A model generated the notes under the pieces. It had not been told where the DNA came from and did no database searches. It saw only the letters and a program-made list of their open reading frames with translations. A program made the position numbers and the translations under genes. 64,000 nucleotides of DNA, from assembly GCF_014897985.1 (NCBI RefSeq), contig NZ_JABUZA010000026.1, forward strand, positions 1-64,000, read 5' to 3'. Source of the stretch: Halomonas colorata. Its GTDB lineage: Bacteria > Pseudomonadota > Gammaproteobacteria > Pseudomonadales > Halomonadaceae. Shown piece after piece: positions 29,924 through 39,406 of this stretch. The first letter of the stretch is position 1, and each line of letters begins with the position of its first letter.

Positions 29924-31084
29924 TTAACGTGGCAATAGCCGACGATGGGCATGAATAGACATGAGAATACCGAACCCTGCCAACAAGGTCACGCTAGAGG
30001 TTCCACCATAACTAACCAGGGGTAGCGGAACGCCCACTACGGGCAAAATACCGCTGACCATACCGACATTTACAAACACATAAATGAAAAATGTCAGGAT
30101 AATACTGCCCGCAAACAAGCGACCAAAAGTATCCTGCGACGAAGCCGCCAACCACAGACCCCGCCCTACAATCATTAGGTAAAGAGCCAGTAAAATCAGC
30201 ATGCCAACCAGGCCAAACTCTTCACCCAATACGGCAATAATAAAATCGGTATGCCGTTCGGGCAGAAACTCAAGCTGCGACTGCGTACCCTCAAGCCACC
30301 CCTTTCCCCATAAACCACCGCTACCAATAGCGGTAGTCGACTGAATAATATTCCACCCGGAGCCAAGCGGGTCGCTCTCTGGGTCCAGGAAGGTTAACAC
30401 CCTCTGGCGCTGATAATTGTGCATATTCATCCACAATAGCGGCACACACGCAGCCAGCAATGCGGCGACAAACCCGATCAGGCGCCATGAAAGACCCGCA
30501 AGCAACACCACAATGACTGCTGCACTGGCCACCAGCAATGATGTACCCAAGTCCGGCTGAATGGCAGTCAACACGACCGGTAAGCCAATAATCACAGCGC
30601 ACACTACGATGTCTTTCAATCTCGGTGGGAGCTGACAACGATTTAAATAGGCAGCCACCATTAAAGGCACTGCCAGCTTCATCATTTCTGAAGGTTGAAA
30701 GCGAATAACGCCGGGAATCTCAAGCCAACGCTTGGCGCCCATTCCAATATCACCAGCAATCTCCACTGCCAATAACATGACAACCCCTGCACCATAAGCA
30801 AAGGGCGCCCAGCGTAAAAACGTAGTAGGTGATAGCTGCGCCAAAAACGCCATGCCTGCCAGCGCCACTCCAAACCGCATCGCCTGAGCGATTACCGCCT
30901 CAATACGCTGGCCCGACGCGCTATAAAGAACCAGCAGACCGCCCGCCATCAAAATCAGCAAAAGTCCTAACAGCCAAGGGTCAATATGGATACGTTCCCA
31001 AATACTTTTACGCCGGGCTATCCCGCTATCGGGTGGGCGCACTGGATGGCGCCGTAATGGACGGGTCAGCGTCTGCCAAGGCAT
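29924..31084 (-). CDS. rodA: Rod-shape peptidoglycan glycosyltransferase RodA
   Basis: A SEDS-family polymerase of the elongasome that extends glycan strands from lipid II together with MrdA. About ten membrane helices are visible. Conserved motifs include GAKRWLEIPG, IQPDLGTSLL, GSGGLWGKGWLEGTQSQLEFLPERHTDFI-type loops and PLPLVSYGGTS near the C terminus. The length of 386 residues is close to 370 in E. coli, with a basic N-terminal extension. GGAGG lies inside the end of mrdA, 3 nt upstream, so the pair is coupled. Confidence 0.97.
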   Translation of the reverse strand: MPWQTLTRPLRRHPVRPPDSGIARRKSIWERIHIDPWLLGLLLILMAGGLLVLYSASGQRIEAVIAQAMRFGVALAGMAFLAQLSPTTFLRWAPFAYGAGVVMLLAVEIAGDIGMGAKRWLEIPGVIRFQPSEMMKLAVPLMVAAYLNRCQLPPRLKDIVVCAVIIGLPVVLTAIQPDLGTSLLVASAAVIVVLLAGLSWRLIGFVAALLAACVPLLWMNMHNYQRQRVLTFLDPESDPLGSGWNIIQSTTAIGSGGLWGKGWLEGTQSQLEFLPERHTDFIIAVLGEEFGLVGMLILLALYLMIVGRGLWLAASSQDTFGRLFAGSIILTFFIYVFVNVGMVSGILPVVGVPLPLVSYGGTSSVTLLAGFGILMSIHAHRRLLPR

Positions 31085-31087
31085 AGA

Positions 31088-32995
31088 TCAGTTTCCCTCC
31101 ACTTGAGCGGTATCTTCTTCCAAAACTTCGCGTACCTCATCAGCGTCAGGGGCTTCATCTTTTAACAGCCAAGCATCGGTCATTGCGCGCGCTAAATGCG
31201 CGGCATGCGTACTGCCGCCGCCCGCATTTTCCACGATGACCGAAACGGCAATTTGGGGATTCTCAATCGGGGCAAACGCCATAAACAGGGCATGGTCTCT
31301 CAGTCGCTCCTCGAGTTCATCGGCGTTATAGCGCTGGTCCTGGCCCAACGAAAATACCTGTGCCGTTCCCGACTTGCCGCCCATACGATACTCAAGACCG
31401 ACACCGGATCGCCGCGCAGTACCCTCGCTACCACTAAGAACTTTTTCCATACCACTAAACACCCGATCCCACCAGGCATCATTTTCCAGCTGAATATCAT
31501 CCAATGTATCGGGTAAGTCTTGAGGCAGCGGCTCACCGCCAATTTGCAGTGCTAGACGGGGTTTTACCCAGTGGCCTCGGTTAGCAAGGGTGGCCGTTGC
31601 ACTCGCTAACTGTAACGGCGTTACTTGCCAGTACCCCTGGCCAATGCCGACTGACAAGGTTTCACCTGGGTACCAAGGTTGATTAAAGCGCTCTCGCTTC
31701 CACTCGCGAGATGGCATCAAGGCGTTGCTTTCGCCCTGGACATCGTGGGCAACTCGCTGCCCGAACCCAAATCCACTCATCCGCTTATCCAGGTTGTCGA
31801 TGCCCAAATCATGCGCCAGGGTGTAATAATAGGTGTTGTTGGAAACCGCCAACGAGCGCTCCAAATCCACACGCCCATGCCCCCAGCGCAGCCAGTTACG
31901 GTAGCGGCGTGAGTCATTGGGTAACTGGTAATAGCCGGGGTCGTTAATCGTGCTGTCAGGCGTAATCACGCCTTCAGCAAGCCCTGCAAGCGCTAAAAAA
32001 GGTTTAATGGTCGAGCCCGGAGGGTAATGCCCACGTATCGAGCGATTAAACAGCGGTAGATCAAGGTCTTCCTGCAAGCCACGGTAGGACGCGACGTCAA
32101 TCCCGGTTACGAATTGGTTGCTATCAAATCCTGGCGTCGACACCATTGCCAGAATTTCACCTGTTGCCGGCGCAATCGCTACAATAGAGCCGCGTCGACC
32201 ATCCATCAGCTCATAGGCAAGCGTCTGAAGCGACTTATCGATCGTCAGGGTAATGTTCTCTCCGGGCACAGGATCGGTACGCCCTAATTCTCTTAATACG
32301 CGTCCGCGAGCGTTAGTTTCAACCTTGCGTAGGCCCGCTTCGCCGTGCAGCTCTTCTTCGTAGAAGCGCTCGACCCCGGTTTTTCCAATAAAGTGAGTGC
32401 CGGCATACCGGCCAGCATCCAAAGATTGAAGCTCTTCGACATTGATCCGCCCCACATAACCCAGGGTGTGCGCCATCACTTCGGAGTCAGGATAGTAACG
32501 CAGCAGCTGCGCTTCGACTTCAACCCCCGGCAAGCGATGACGATTAACGGCGAGGCGCGCAATTTGCTCCTCGCTAAGATCACTCATCAATAGTGCAGGT
32601 TGAAAGGGACGCTGACGCTGGCGTGAACGCACGTTGAAGGCCTCGACATCCTCCTCGGGAAGCTCTAGAAGCTCTACCAGCAGTGCCAGGGTATCATCAA
32701 GATTATCAACGCGTTCGCGCACCAGCGTCAGGTTATAGGTAGGTCGATTTTCAGCCAGCAGCACGCCATTGCGGTCGTAAATCAAACCGCGATTGGGCGG
32801 CAGTGGCTCAACGCGCACACGATTCTTTTCCGACCGAGTGGTATAGATTTCATGTTGAACGATCTGCAGGTAGGCCAAACGCCCCACTAATAGGCTGGTA
32901 AGCGTTGCCACCACCAGAACAGCAAGCAGCGTTCTGACACGAAAAATACGCAACTCTTGCTCAGAATTTTTTAGCGTGTCACGGCGCTGGGGCAT
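31088..32995 (-). CDS. mrdA: Penicillin-binding protein 2 (elongasome transpeptidase)
   Basis: A class B PBP that cross-links new lateral wall in complex with RodA. An N-terminal membrane anchor (about residues 20-42) precedes the pedestal domain. The transpeptidase domain has STIK (Ser about residue 328, PPGSTIKP), SNN (AVSNNTYYYT) and KSGT (GGKSGTAQVF). The length of 635 residues matches the family. It lies first in the mrdA-rodA-mltB-rlpA run, after rlmH with a 71-bp gap. Confidence 0.97.
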   Translation of the reverse strand: MPQRRDTLKNSEQELRIFRVRTLLAVLVVATLTSLLVGRLAYLQIVQHEIYTTRSEKNRVRVEPLPPNRGLIYDRNGVLLAENRPTYNLTLVRERVDNLDDTLALLVELLELPEEDVEAFNVRSRQRQRPFQPALLMSDLSEEQIARLAVNRHRLPGVEVEAQLLRYYPDSEVMAHTLGYVGRINVEELQSLDAGRYAGTHFIGKTGVERFYEEELHGEAGLRKVETNARGRVLRELGRTDPVPGENITLTIDKSLQTLAYELMDGRRGSIVAIAPATGEILAMVSTPGFDSNQFVTGIDVASYRGLQEDLDLPLFNRSIRGHYPPGSTIKPFLALAGLAEGVITPDSTINDPGYYQLPNDSRRYRNWLRWGHGRVDLERSLAVSNNTYYYTLAHDLGIDNLDKRMSGFGFGQRVAHDVQGESNALMPSREWKRERFNQPWYPGETLSVGIGQGYWQVTPLQLASATATLANRGHWVKPRLALQIGGEPLPQDLPDTLDDIQLENDAWWDRVFSGMEKVLSGSEGTARRSGVGLEYRMGGKSGTAQVFSLGQDQRYNADELEERLRDHALFMAFAPIENPQIAVSVIVENAGGGSTHAAHLARAMTDAWLLKDEAPDADEVREVLEEDTAQVEGN

Positions 32996-33066
32996 GGCAA
33001 CAGATGACTCTCAAATCAGACGATTGACGCAATAACAGTCAACAAACACCACCACCCGTTTGAGCC

Positions 33067-33534
33067 TTAGCGGTGATAGGGGTGACCAACCAATAAGGTC
33101 CAAGCGCGATAAAGCTGCTCGGCAAGCATAATACGAACTAACGGATGCGGCAGGGTTAACGGCGAAAGCGACCACGCTTTATCAGCCATGGCGGACAGAG
33201 ACGGTTCAAGACCGTCCGGCCCGCCGACCAATAGCACGATATCGCGGCCTTCCATCCGCCAGGCATCAGCCTCCTGGGCTAACTGCTCAGTTGTCCAGGG
33301 CTTACCTTTTACTTCAAGCGCCACCACGTATTCATCGCCCCGCAGTTTATCTCGAATGCGTTGCGCCTCTTGGGCTCGCGCTTTAGCAATATCGGCATTT
33401 TTGCCACGCTGGCCAAGCGGGATCTCTTCTATTTCAAGGCTGAAATCCCGAGGGAGCCGTTTACGGTAAGTTTCAATGCCCTCTTCCACCCACGCAGGCA
33501 TCTTGGTACCTACCGCTAACAGCCGTACCTTCAT
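33067..33534 (-). CDS. rlmH: 23S rRNA pseudouridine-1915 N3-methyltransferase
   Basis: A SPOUT-fold methyltransferase acting on 70S ribosomes in helix 69. It has the expected 155 residues, the SAM-binding knot segment (LLVGGPDGLEPSL) and the conserved C-terminal end (HPLVRIMLAEQLYRAW then HPYHR). The ATG overlaps the rsfS stop by 4 bases. Confidence 0.97.
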   Translation of the reverse strand: MKVRLLAVGTKMPAWVEEGIETYRKRLPRDFSLEIEEIPLGQRGKNADIAKARAQEAQRIRDKLRGDEYVVALEVKGKPWTTEQLAQEADAWRMEGRDIVLLVGGPDGLEPSLSAMADKAWSLSPLTLPHPLVRIMLAEQLYRAWTLLVGHPYHR

Positions 33535-33917
33535 GACATGCTGGCTCGCTCTTCAAACTGCTCAAACGACTCGTCTGCTTTGAAACCGTCGCTTGGAAGA
33601 TCCGCCCATAACCGCTCAAGGTCATAGAGAGTGCGCGCTTCTGGCAGCATTACATGAACCACAATATCGCCCAGATCCACCAGTACCCAATCTGCATTGT
33701 CGCCCCCTTCAACGCCACGGGGTGCCAGACCTGCTGCTTTGGCTTTTTCTACGACGTTTTGCGCAAGTGCCGCCACGTGTCGCGTAGACGTGCCGCTGGC
33801 AATCAGCATAAGGTCGGTGACCTCGGTCAAGCTGGAAACATCCAGCTGGGTGATATCACGTGCTTTAAGTTCTTCTAACGCATCAAGCGCTAGGCTTTTC
33901 AGTGTATCGATGTGCAT
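33531..33917 (-). CDS. rsfS: Ribosomal silencing factor RsfS
   Basis: Binds ribosomal protein L14 and blocks subunit joining in slow growth. The 128 residues contain DITQLDVSSLTEVTDLMLIA, GTSTRHVAALAQNVVEK and the GDIVVHVMLPEARTLYDLERLW motif. The start at 33917 gives the family's normal N terminus (MHIDTLKSLALDAL). An ATG 7 codons upstream lacks a ribosome-binding site, though the AGGAG at 33917 is only 2 nt away. It is followed by rlmH with a 4-base overlap. Confidence 0.94.
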   Translation of the reverse strand: MHIDTLKSLALDALEELKARDITQLDVSSLTEVTDLMLIASGTSTRHVAALAQNVVEKAKAAGLAPRGVEGGDNADWVLVDLGDIVVHVMLPEARTLYDLERLWADLPSDGFKADESFEQFEERASMS

Positions 33918-33995
33918 GACTCCTGAAGACAACCCCATTTGGTAATCGGCCCATAAAGCGGGCCATTGTAACGGCTTCTTTCGTGACTACCAGCG

Positions 33996-34667
33996 CTATT
34001 CGTCGTGCTGGGAAAAGTGTTGATAAAAGCCGTTCTCTCGAATGGCCTCTTCAACCGCATTTGGAAGCAAATAATGAATGCTTTTGCCCTCCCTAAGCCG
34101 CTGGCGAATATAGGTCGCTGAAATAGCCATCATCGACGGTAACGATAGCGTTAAAAGCCCCCCGTTTGGGTACTGCATCAGCGAATCCACGCTTTCGACT
34201 TCGCACTCACCAACCAGTTCCCTTAATTCACTGGTCCAGGGCATTTGATAACCAGGGCGCGCCATAACAACCACATGCGCCAGGGAAAACAAATCGCCAG
34301 CACGGTACCACTGATGAAGACGCAAAAACGCATCAAACCCAATCACCATGACCAAACGTGCCTGCTCACCGTACTCGGCCCGCAGTTGAGCGAGCGTATC
34401 GATACTGTAGGATGGCCCTTCACGGCGTAGCTCACGATCATCCGCATACAGCCCCGGCGTATCACCAATCCCGGCGTTAAGCAGCGCCAAGCGTTGCTCG
34501 GCTGATACCTGAGGCGCGCCACGCAATGGTGGCTTGGGCGCCGGTATCATATGCAGCCGATCAAGCCCCAACGCTTCACGTACTTCCAAAGCACTACGCA
34601 GATGGCCATGATGGACGGGATCGAACGTCCCGCCCAGCATGCCGATTTTTATCGGTGGAGAACTCAT
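33996..34667 (-). CDS. nadD: Nicotinate-nucleotide adenylyltransferase
   Basis: Adenylates nicotinate mononucleotide in NAD synthesis. The nucleotidyltransferase motif GGTFDPVHHGH opens the protein and SATYIRQRL lies near the end. I chose 34667, which gives 223 residues and a normal N terminus (MSSPPIKIGML). Reading further back to 34835 would only translate the end of proA in another frame. It lies 13 bp after proA and before rsfS, the usual order. Confidence 0.95.
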   Translation of the reverse strand: MSSPPIKIGMLGGTFDPVHHGHLRSALEVREALGLDRLHMIPAPKPPLRGAPQVSAEQRLALLNAGIGDTPGLYADDRELRREGPSYSIDTLAQLRAEYGEQARLVMVIGFDAFLRLHQWYRAGDLFSLAHVVVMARPGYQMPWTSELRELVGECEVESVDSLMQYPNGGLLTLSLPSMMAISATYIRQRLREGKSIHYLLPNAVEEAIRENGFYQHFSQHDE

Positions 34668-34680
34668 ATTGCCCCAGCCT

Positions 34681-35988
34681 TCACTGCCGAACCTGCCCAT
34701 CCCCGAACACGACATACTTACGCGTGGTAAGGCCTTCCAGGCCAACGGGGCCCCGGGCGTGCAGTTTATCGGTTGAAATACCAATTTCAGCGCCCAAACC
34801 GTATTCAAAGCCATCGGCAAAGCGCGTCGAGGCATTCACGATCACTGAGCTTGAATCTACTTCGGCCATAAAACGGCGCGCCAGCGAGTAGTCCTGAGTC
34901 ACGATGGCATCGGTGTGGTGCGAGCCATACTGCTCAATATGCGCAATCGCTTCGTCCACCCCGTCGACGACTTTAATGGCCAGGATCGGTGCCAAGTACT
35001 CGGCATGCCAGTCTTCTTCCGATGCGGCCAGCGCTTGAGGCAGCAAGGCACGGGTACGCTCGCAGCCACGCAGTTCAACGTTATGTTCAGCATACGCGCG
35101 GGCCAGCTCGGGCAAAATCAGATCCGCCACCGGTGCATCCACCAGCAGGGTTTCCATAGTGTTGCAGGTGCCGTAACGGTGCGTCTTGGCATTGACGGCA
35201 ATGGCCAGCGCCTTGACCGGGTCTGCTGTGGTATCGATATAGACGTGGCAGACACCATCCAGATGCTTGATAACCGGCACCTTTGCTTCGCGGGAGATCC
35301 GCTCGATCAGCGATTTACCGCCGCGTGGAATAATTACATCCACATAGTCAGGCATGCTGATCAATGCGCCTACCGCGGCGCGATCAATCGTTGCCACTAC
35401 CTGCACGCAGCTTGCCGAGAGACCTACTTCCTGCAAGCCTTGCGTAATGCATTCAGCAATGACTGCATTCGAGGCGCTCGCTTCAGAGCCGCCACGTAAA
35501 ATACACGCATTGCCAGATTTTAAACACAGGCTGGCGGCTTCCAGGGTGACATTGGGACGCGATTCATAAATGATCCCAATGACGCCTAGCGGCACGCGCA
35601 TCTTGCCCACCTGAATGCCGCTGGGCCGATAGCTCATATCATCAATTTCACCTACCGGGTCTGGCAGCGTAGCTACTTGGCGCAACCCTTCAATCATGGC
35701 GTCGATCCGAGCATCATTTAATGCCAAACGGTCGAGCAGGGCGCTATCCAGACCGTTATCTTCCCCGCGCTGCATATCCTGGGTATTAGCGGTCAAGATA
35801 GCCGCTCGCGCGTTAGCGACCCGGCTTGCTATCGCCTCAAGAGCACGGTTTTTGATACCGGTATCGGCACGACGCAGTTCGCTTGCTGCTAAACGGGCCG
35901 CTTTCCCGAGCGTTTGCATGTAGGCGCCAACGTCACCAGAAGTGAGTTGCTGCTGGGCCTCATCTTGAAACAGTGTTAAAACGCTCAT
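34681..35988 (-). CDS. proA: Gamma-glutamyl phosphate reductase
   Basis: The second step of proline synthesis, forming glutamate semialdehyde with NADPH. The catalytic Cys lies in [13 protein letters not shown]. The NADPH-region motif [20 protein letters not shown] and the C-terminal [18 protein letters not shown] are intact. The length of 435 residues is close to E. coli (417). GGGGG lies about 8 nt before the ATG. It is the first gene of the minus-strand cluster that runs to lipB. Confidence 0.96.
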   Translation of the reverse strand: MSVLTLFQDEAQQQLTSGDVGAYMQTLGKAARLAASELRRADTGIKNRALEAIASRVANARAAILTANTQDMQRGEDNGLDSALLDRLALNDARIDAMIEGLRQVATLPDPVGEIDDMSYRPSGIQVGKMRVPLGVIGIIYESRPNVTLEAASLCLKSGNACILRGGSEASASNAVIAECITQGLQEVGLSASCVQVVATIDRAAVGALISMPDYVDVIIPRGGKSLIERISREAKVPVIKHLDGVCHVYIDTTADPVKALAIAVNAKTHRYGTCNTMETLLVDAPVADLILPELARAYAEHNVELRGCERTRALLPQALAASEEDWHAEYLAPILAIKVVDGVDEAIAHIEQYGSHHTDAIVTQDYSLARRFMAEVDSSSVIVNASTRFADGFEYGLGAEIGISTDKLHARGPVGLEGLTTRKYVVFGDGQVRQ

Positions 35989-36184
35989 GCTGTCCCCCTA
36001 TTTTCGTCGCGCAAGCAGTATGAGAAATGCCTAGGCAATAACATGGTAATTGTGTTCAGTGGTTGGCAGTATATTACGCTAATTAAACGTTACAATAAGT
36101 GCGTTAGGCTTCGTATCTTAGTCAGCCGCCTTTATCCACGACTGGCTGCTAAATAGCGTTATTAAAGGTGAATAGTAAGCCACC

Positions 36185-37033
36185 ATGCAAAGCAAATACA
36201 AAATTCGTCTGCTTAAGGCCAGTTTATTCGCTGCTGCGGCTGTATTAGCGATTTGGACGCTAACCGCCCCGCCAATGGCTGCCTTACTGCTTTGGCTATC
36301 GGTAGGCTGGCTTTCCATCACCGCGCTGCTGCTGGACTTCAGTCATCGTTATTCGCATGGCCTACCCTGGCAAGTATTACCCGGCGCACTACTGCTGGGC
36401 TTAATTGCCGCTGCGCCAGAACGCCATAGTATGTTGATCTGGGCGTGGGCCGCTATGTTCATGCTACCTCAGACGCGGTGGATACTGGCGTTTAATGTCA
36501 TAGCAGCGCTATTTAGCTGGGTCTTAATTGCGCCGCAACTAAGCCTGCCGGAAGGGGGATTAATGCTGCTTCTTTTTATTCTCTTGAGTCTGCTTGCATT
36601 ATCCAGAGCACGTCAACTGGTCGATATGAATGGCGCTATCCGCCAGCGCCTGCGCTTAATTCCGAAAGTTAACCTATGGGCTGGAGAACAGTTGTTACGT
36701 GATTTGCCCCGCGAACAAACACGCTCGGAGCGTGAAGTTATCCATGCGGAGCTGGTGGTTTTTCAAGTGAAACGACACCAGCTCTGGTCCATGGCCAAAA
36801 AACTGTGTGCGCTAACCTATACCTTTGAAAATGCTTACCGCCTTAATGGCACCACGCTTGCGACCTTGATGCTTTCGCGTTCACCACAGGAAGCGGCCCT
36901 GCGCCGCAAGCAGTTACATGCCGCACTGCCAGATAGTGTCTTAAGCCACTCGCTGCCGTTAATTGATATCGAGCACGCTAACCTAACGCTTGAAGAGCTT
37001 AGCCACCCCTCTTGTCAGCGGAGCCCGACATGA
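36185..37033 (+). CDS. Membrane protein with degenerate GGDEF-like C-terminal region (first of pair)
   Basis: I do not recognise a named family for this 282-residue protein. The first 145 residues form about five to six membrane helices. The cytoplasmic tail from about residue 160 (NLWAGEQLLRDLPREQTRSE) resembles a diguanylate-cyclase fold, but the signature loop reads YRLNGTTLATLML where YGGDEFALLL is expected, so catalysis is unlikely. The ribosome-binding site is weak. Its TGA overlaps the next ATG by 4 bases, so the two are made together. A regulatory or scaffolding role is inference. Confidence 0.75.
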   Translation: MQSKYKIRLLKASLFAAAAVLAIWTLTAPPMAALLLWLSVGWLSITALLLDFSHRYSHGLPWQVLPGALLLGLIAAAPERHSMLIWAWAAMFMLPQTRWILAFNVIAALFSWVLIAPQLSLPEGGLMLLLFILLSLLALSRARQLVDMNGAIRQRLRLIPKVNLWAGEQLLRDLPREQTRSEREVIHAELVVFQVKRHQLWSMAKKLCALTYTFENAYRLNGTTLATLMLSRSPQEAALRRKQLHAALPDSVLSHSLPLIDIEHANLTLEELSHPSCQRSPT

Positions 37034-37959
37034 CCGAATACCCGTTTTCAAGACGTCTAATGTCACTCGCTTACGGTGCTAGCCTGGTCTTGATGGTTGG
37101 TTATGCGACATGGCTTTACGGGCTGGGTAACTACCGGCATTTGCTGATACCTACCTTTGTGACACTGCTGTTATTAGCCGCTCTATTGATTCATCTAGGA
37201 CAAGGCATAAAAGGTTATATACCCCAGCTACTGCTGTTAAGTGCTACCTACCTGACGGTATTCAATGCACTTTATCATCCTCCCTATGTGTCTTCTATCT
37301 GGTTAGGCTTACCTACGGTTAGCGCTTTTTTACTCCTACCCTTATGGGCTGCTTTGCTGATAACCGGTCTACTTGGTCCACTGATATGGTTATTTATTTT
37401 CTATCCAGCTGTACAAGCCCCTTTCGTACTTGGCTATGTCACGCTTATTTTGCTGCTAGCGCTCCCCCGCTGGGAGCATGGCCGCCGCGGTGCGCTCCTA
37501 CGAGCAACCGACCCAAACGACTGTCAGTGTAATGCTTATAATATTGATACCTTAAAAGAGCGCTTACAAAATGAGTTTCAGCGTGCTGCCATGCTCAACA
37601 AGCGCTTGGCCGTCCTGGTGATTCACCTGCCGCAATTAGACATGGCGGAAGAGCAGTTTGGTCACCGAGCGAAAAATGCGCTACTTGATACCCTGTGTAA
37701 TGAAGTACATGGCCGCTGCCGTGACCATGACCTGCTAGGTCGCGCGGGAGAAACAGCCTTCTGGTTAGTATTACCCGATACCAGCGAAAGTGGGGCATTA
37801 TTAGTGCGTGAGCGCCTGCAACATGCGCTATCCCAATGTGTACTGGTTGAAACCGGTCAACTTGAATCACGCATCGCCGCTTGCTTGCCTCACAAAGAGA
37901 GCTTTGAGCGCTATGTACAACGCCTGAATGCCCGTGCGAAGGCACTGGCCAACGGGTGA
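37030..37959 (+). CDS. Membrane protein with degenerate GGDEF domain (second of pair)
   Basis: A 309-residue partner of the preceding gene. Five to six membrane helices (residues 10-150) precede a GGDEF-like domain. The domain has an N-terminal NIDTLKERLQNEFQRAAMLNKRL helix, the strand LAVLVIHLPQLDMAEEQFGH, and the signature loop GRAGETAFWLVLP in place of RYGGDEFA. The Gly-Gly-Asp-Glu core is therefore lost and no c-di-GMP synthesis is expected. The start at 37030 has GGAG upstream and the ATGA overlap. A longer start at 37012 would lie inside the previous gene. Confidence 0.8.
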   Translation: MTEYPFSRRLMSLAYGASLVLMVGYATWLYGLGNYRHLLIPTFVTLLLLAALLIHLGQGIKGYIPQLLLLSATYLTVFNALYHPPYVSSIWLGLPTVSAFLLLPLWAALLITGLLGPLIWLFIFYPAVQAPFVLGYVTLILLLALPRWEHGRRGALLRATDPNDCQCNAYNIDTLKERLQNEFQRAAMLNKRLAVLVIHLPQLDMAEEQFGHRAKNALLDTLCNEVHGRCRDHDLLGRAGETAFWLVLPDTSESGALLVRERLQHALSQCVLVETGQLESRIAACLPHKESFERYVQRLNARAKALANG

Positions 37960-37986
37960 CGGCTTAATGCCTTTTAGGAGTTTTTT

Positions 37987-39384
37987 GTGTCTTTAGCCGA
38001 TAACCTTTATCAGCTCTCGCTATCGCCGTTAATGCTAATCCTGCTGGTATTTTTGATTTCATTGGCTGAGTCCTTGGCTTTGGTTGGCCTGTTGGTACCC
38101 GGTGTTGTGCTGATTACGGCAGTGGCGTCACTTGCGGGACATCAGCTGGTAGGGCTTCCCTGGCTGATGATGGCCGCGTTTATAGGGGCGGTAATAGGCG
38201 ACGGCGTTAGCTTTAGCCTTGGCTATCATCAACGTGCGCAAATCACCCAACGCTGGCCGCTTTCCGCGCATCCCGAATGGCTGGGGCGAGGCGTGCGTTT
38301 TTTTGAACGTTACGGCCTTTATTCGGTATTCATTGGCCGATTTGTAGGCCCGGTAAGGCCGATTATTCCTCTGGTCGCGGGCATGATGCGCATGCCGCCG
38401 CGTACTTTTTTATGGGCTAATATTGGCTCAGCCGCTCTATGGGCACCGGCTTATCTGTTGCCGGGCTATTTACTGGGGCGCACTTGGCAAGAGCACCTCA
38501 ACGTGCCGCCGGGGATCAAGTTAGCCCTGCTCATTATGGCAGCCAGCATTGTGGTCTTGGCCGTTGTGTTCTCCTGGGGCCGTGCCCAGGTGGGGCGTCA
38601 TGGGCGCCTATATCTCGCTATGGCCCGCCTGGCGCGAAAAGTCCCGTTGATGCGTCGCCCATGGCTTTCCATGAGTCAGTCTGGCGAAGTTCCTCTCGCC
38701 TCACTCTTGCTGTTTATCGTTGCACTCACCAGCCTCTCTGGCTGGACGCTGATGGTGATACACCACGACGGTCCTTTAATGCTCGACCTCTATGTACAGC
38801 GGCTGTTCACCTGGCTGGAAAACGATACGTTAATTGAAATTGGGGCGGTATTTGCCAAGATAGGTGACAAGCTGGGCATCGCCACGCTTCTTGCGCCGTG
38901 GGGCTTATGGATGCTGTTTAATAAGCGGATTGATGCCCTACTGCATTGGGGGTTAGCCGTCGGTGGCATCGCGTTTCTGAATACTTTTGGCAAGGCATAT
39001 TTTGGCCGTGCCCGCCCAGACACGCCGGACTATCTAACCGGATCGCTCTCCTACCCCAGCGCCCATACCTCAACATCGGTGGTGGTTCTGGGGCTGTTGG
39101 CGGCATTTGTAGCCTCAGAACTCTCGCGCCAAAAACGCGCCTGGGTTTACTGGGCGGCAATTGCCTTAGCCGTTCCCATGGCCCTATCCCGCTTAGTTAT
39201 CGGCGTGCACTGGTTTAGTGACCTGATCGGCGGCGCGCTGCTGGGCTTGGTGGTGTGCGCGCTGGTACGCTTAAGCTGGCAACGCTATCCGCGCCAACCG
39301 TTAACTCCCTGCCCATGGCAGTTATTAGGCGTAGCCTCACTTATCCTGATCAGCGTGCGGGTTGGCTTCTTTCCACCGGTATAG
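37987..39384 (+). CDS. Bifunctional DedA-family / PAP2 phosphatase membrane protein
   Basis: A 465-residue fusion. The N-terminal half (to about residue 200) is a DedA domain with the ESLALVGLLVPG opening, the GDGVSFSLGYHQ acidic segment and the FIGRFVGPVRPIIPLVAG motif. The C-terminal half is a PAP2 phosphatase with its three active-site motifs KAYFGRARP, SYPSAHTS and SRLVIGVHWFSD. DedA proteins recycle undecaprenyl phosphate across the membrane and PAP2 enzymes dephosphorylate undecaprenyl diphosphate, so the fusion may couple both steps. The start is GTG, supported by AGGAG 6 nt upstream. Such fusions are known in other proteobacteria. Confidence 0.92.
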   Translation: MSLADNLYQLSLSPLMLILLVFLISLAESLALVGLLVPGVVLITAVASLAGHQLVGLPWLMMAAFIGAVIGDGVSFSLGYHQRAQITQRWPLSAHPEWLGRGVRFFERYGLYSVFIGRFVGPVRPIIPLVAGMMRMPPRTFLWANIGSAALWAPAYLLPGYLLGRTWQEHLNVPPGIKLALLIMAASIVVLAVVFSWGRAQVGRHGRLYLAMARLARKVPLMRRPWLSMSQSGEVPLASLLLFIVALTSLSGWTLMVIHHDGPLMLDLYVQRLFTWLENDTLIEIGAVFAKIGDKLGIATLLAPWGLWMLFNKRIDALLHWGLAVGGIAFLNTFGKAYFGRARPDTPDYLTGSLSYPSAHTSTSVVVLGLLAAFVASELSRQKRAWVYWAAIALAVPMALSRLVIGVHWFSDLIGGALLGLVVCALVRLSWQRYPRQPLTPCPWQLLGVASLILISVRVGFFPPV

Positions 39385-39406
39385 CTCAGAGCTTTAGCTC
39401 AACGCG

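Noticed and set aside
34668..34835. 56-residue N-terminal extension of NadD
   Set aside because: It only re-reads the end of proA in another frame. NadD proteins begin right before GGTFDP.
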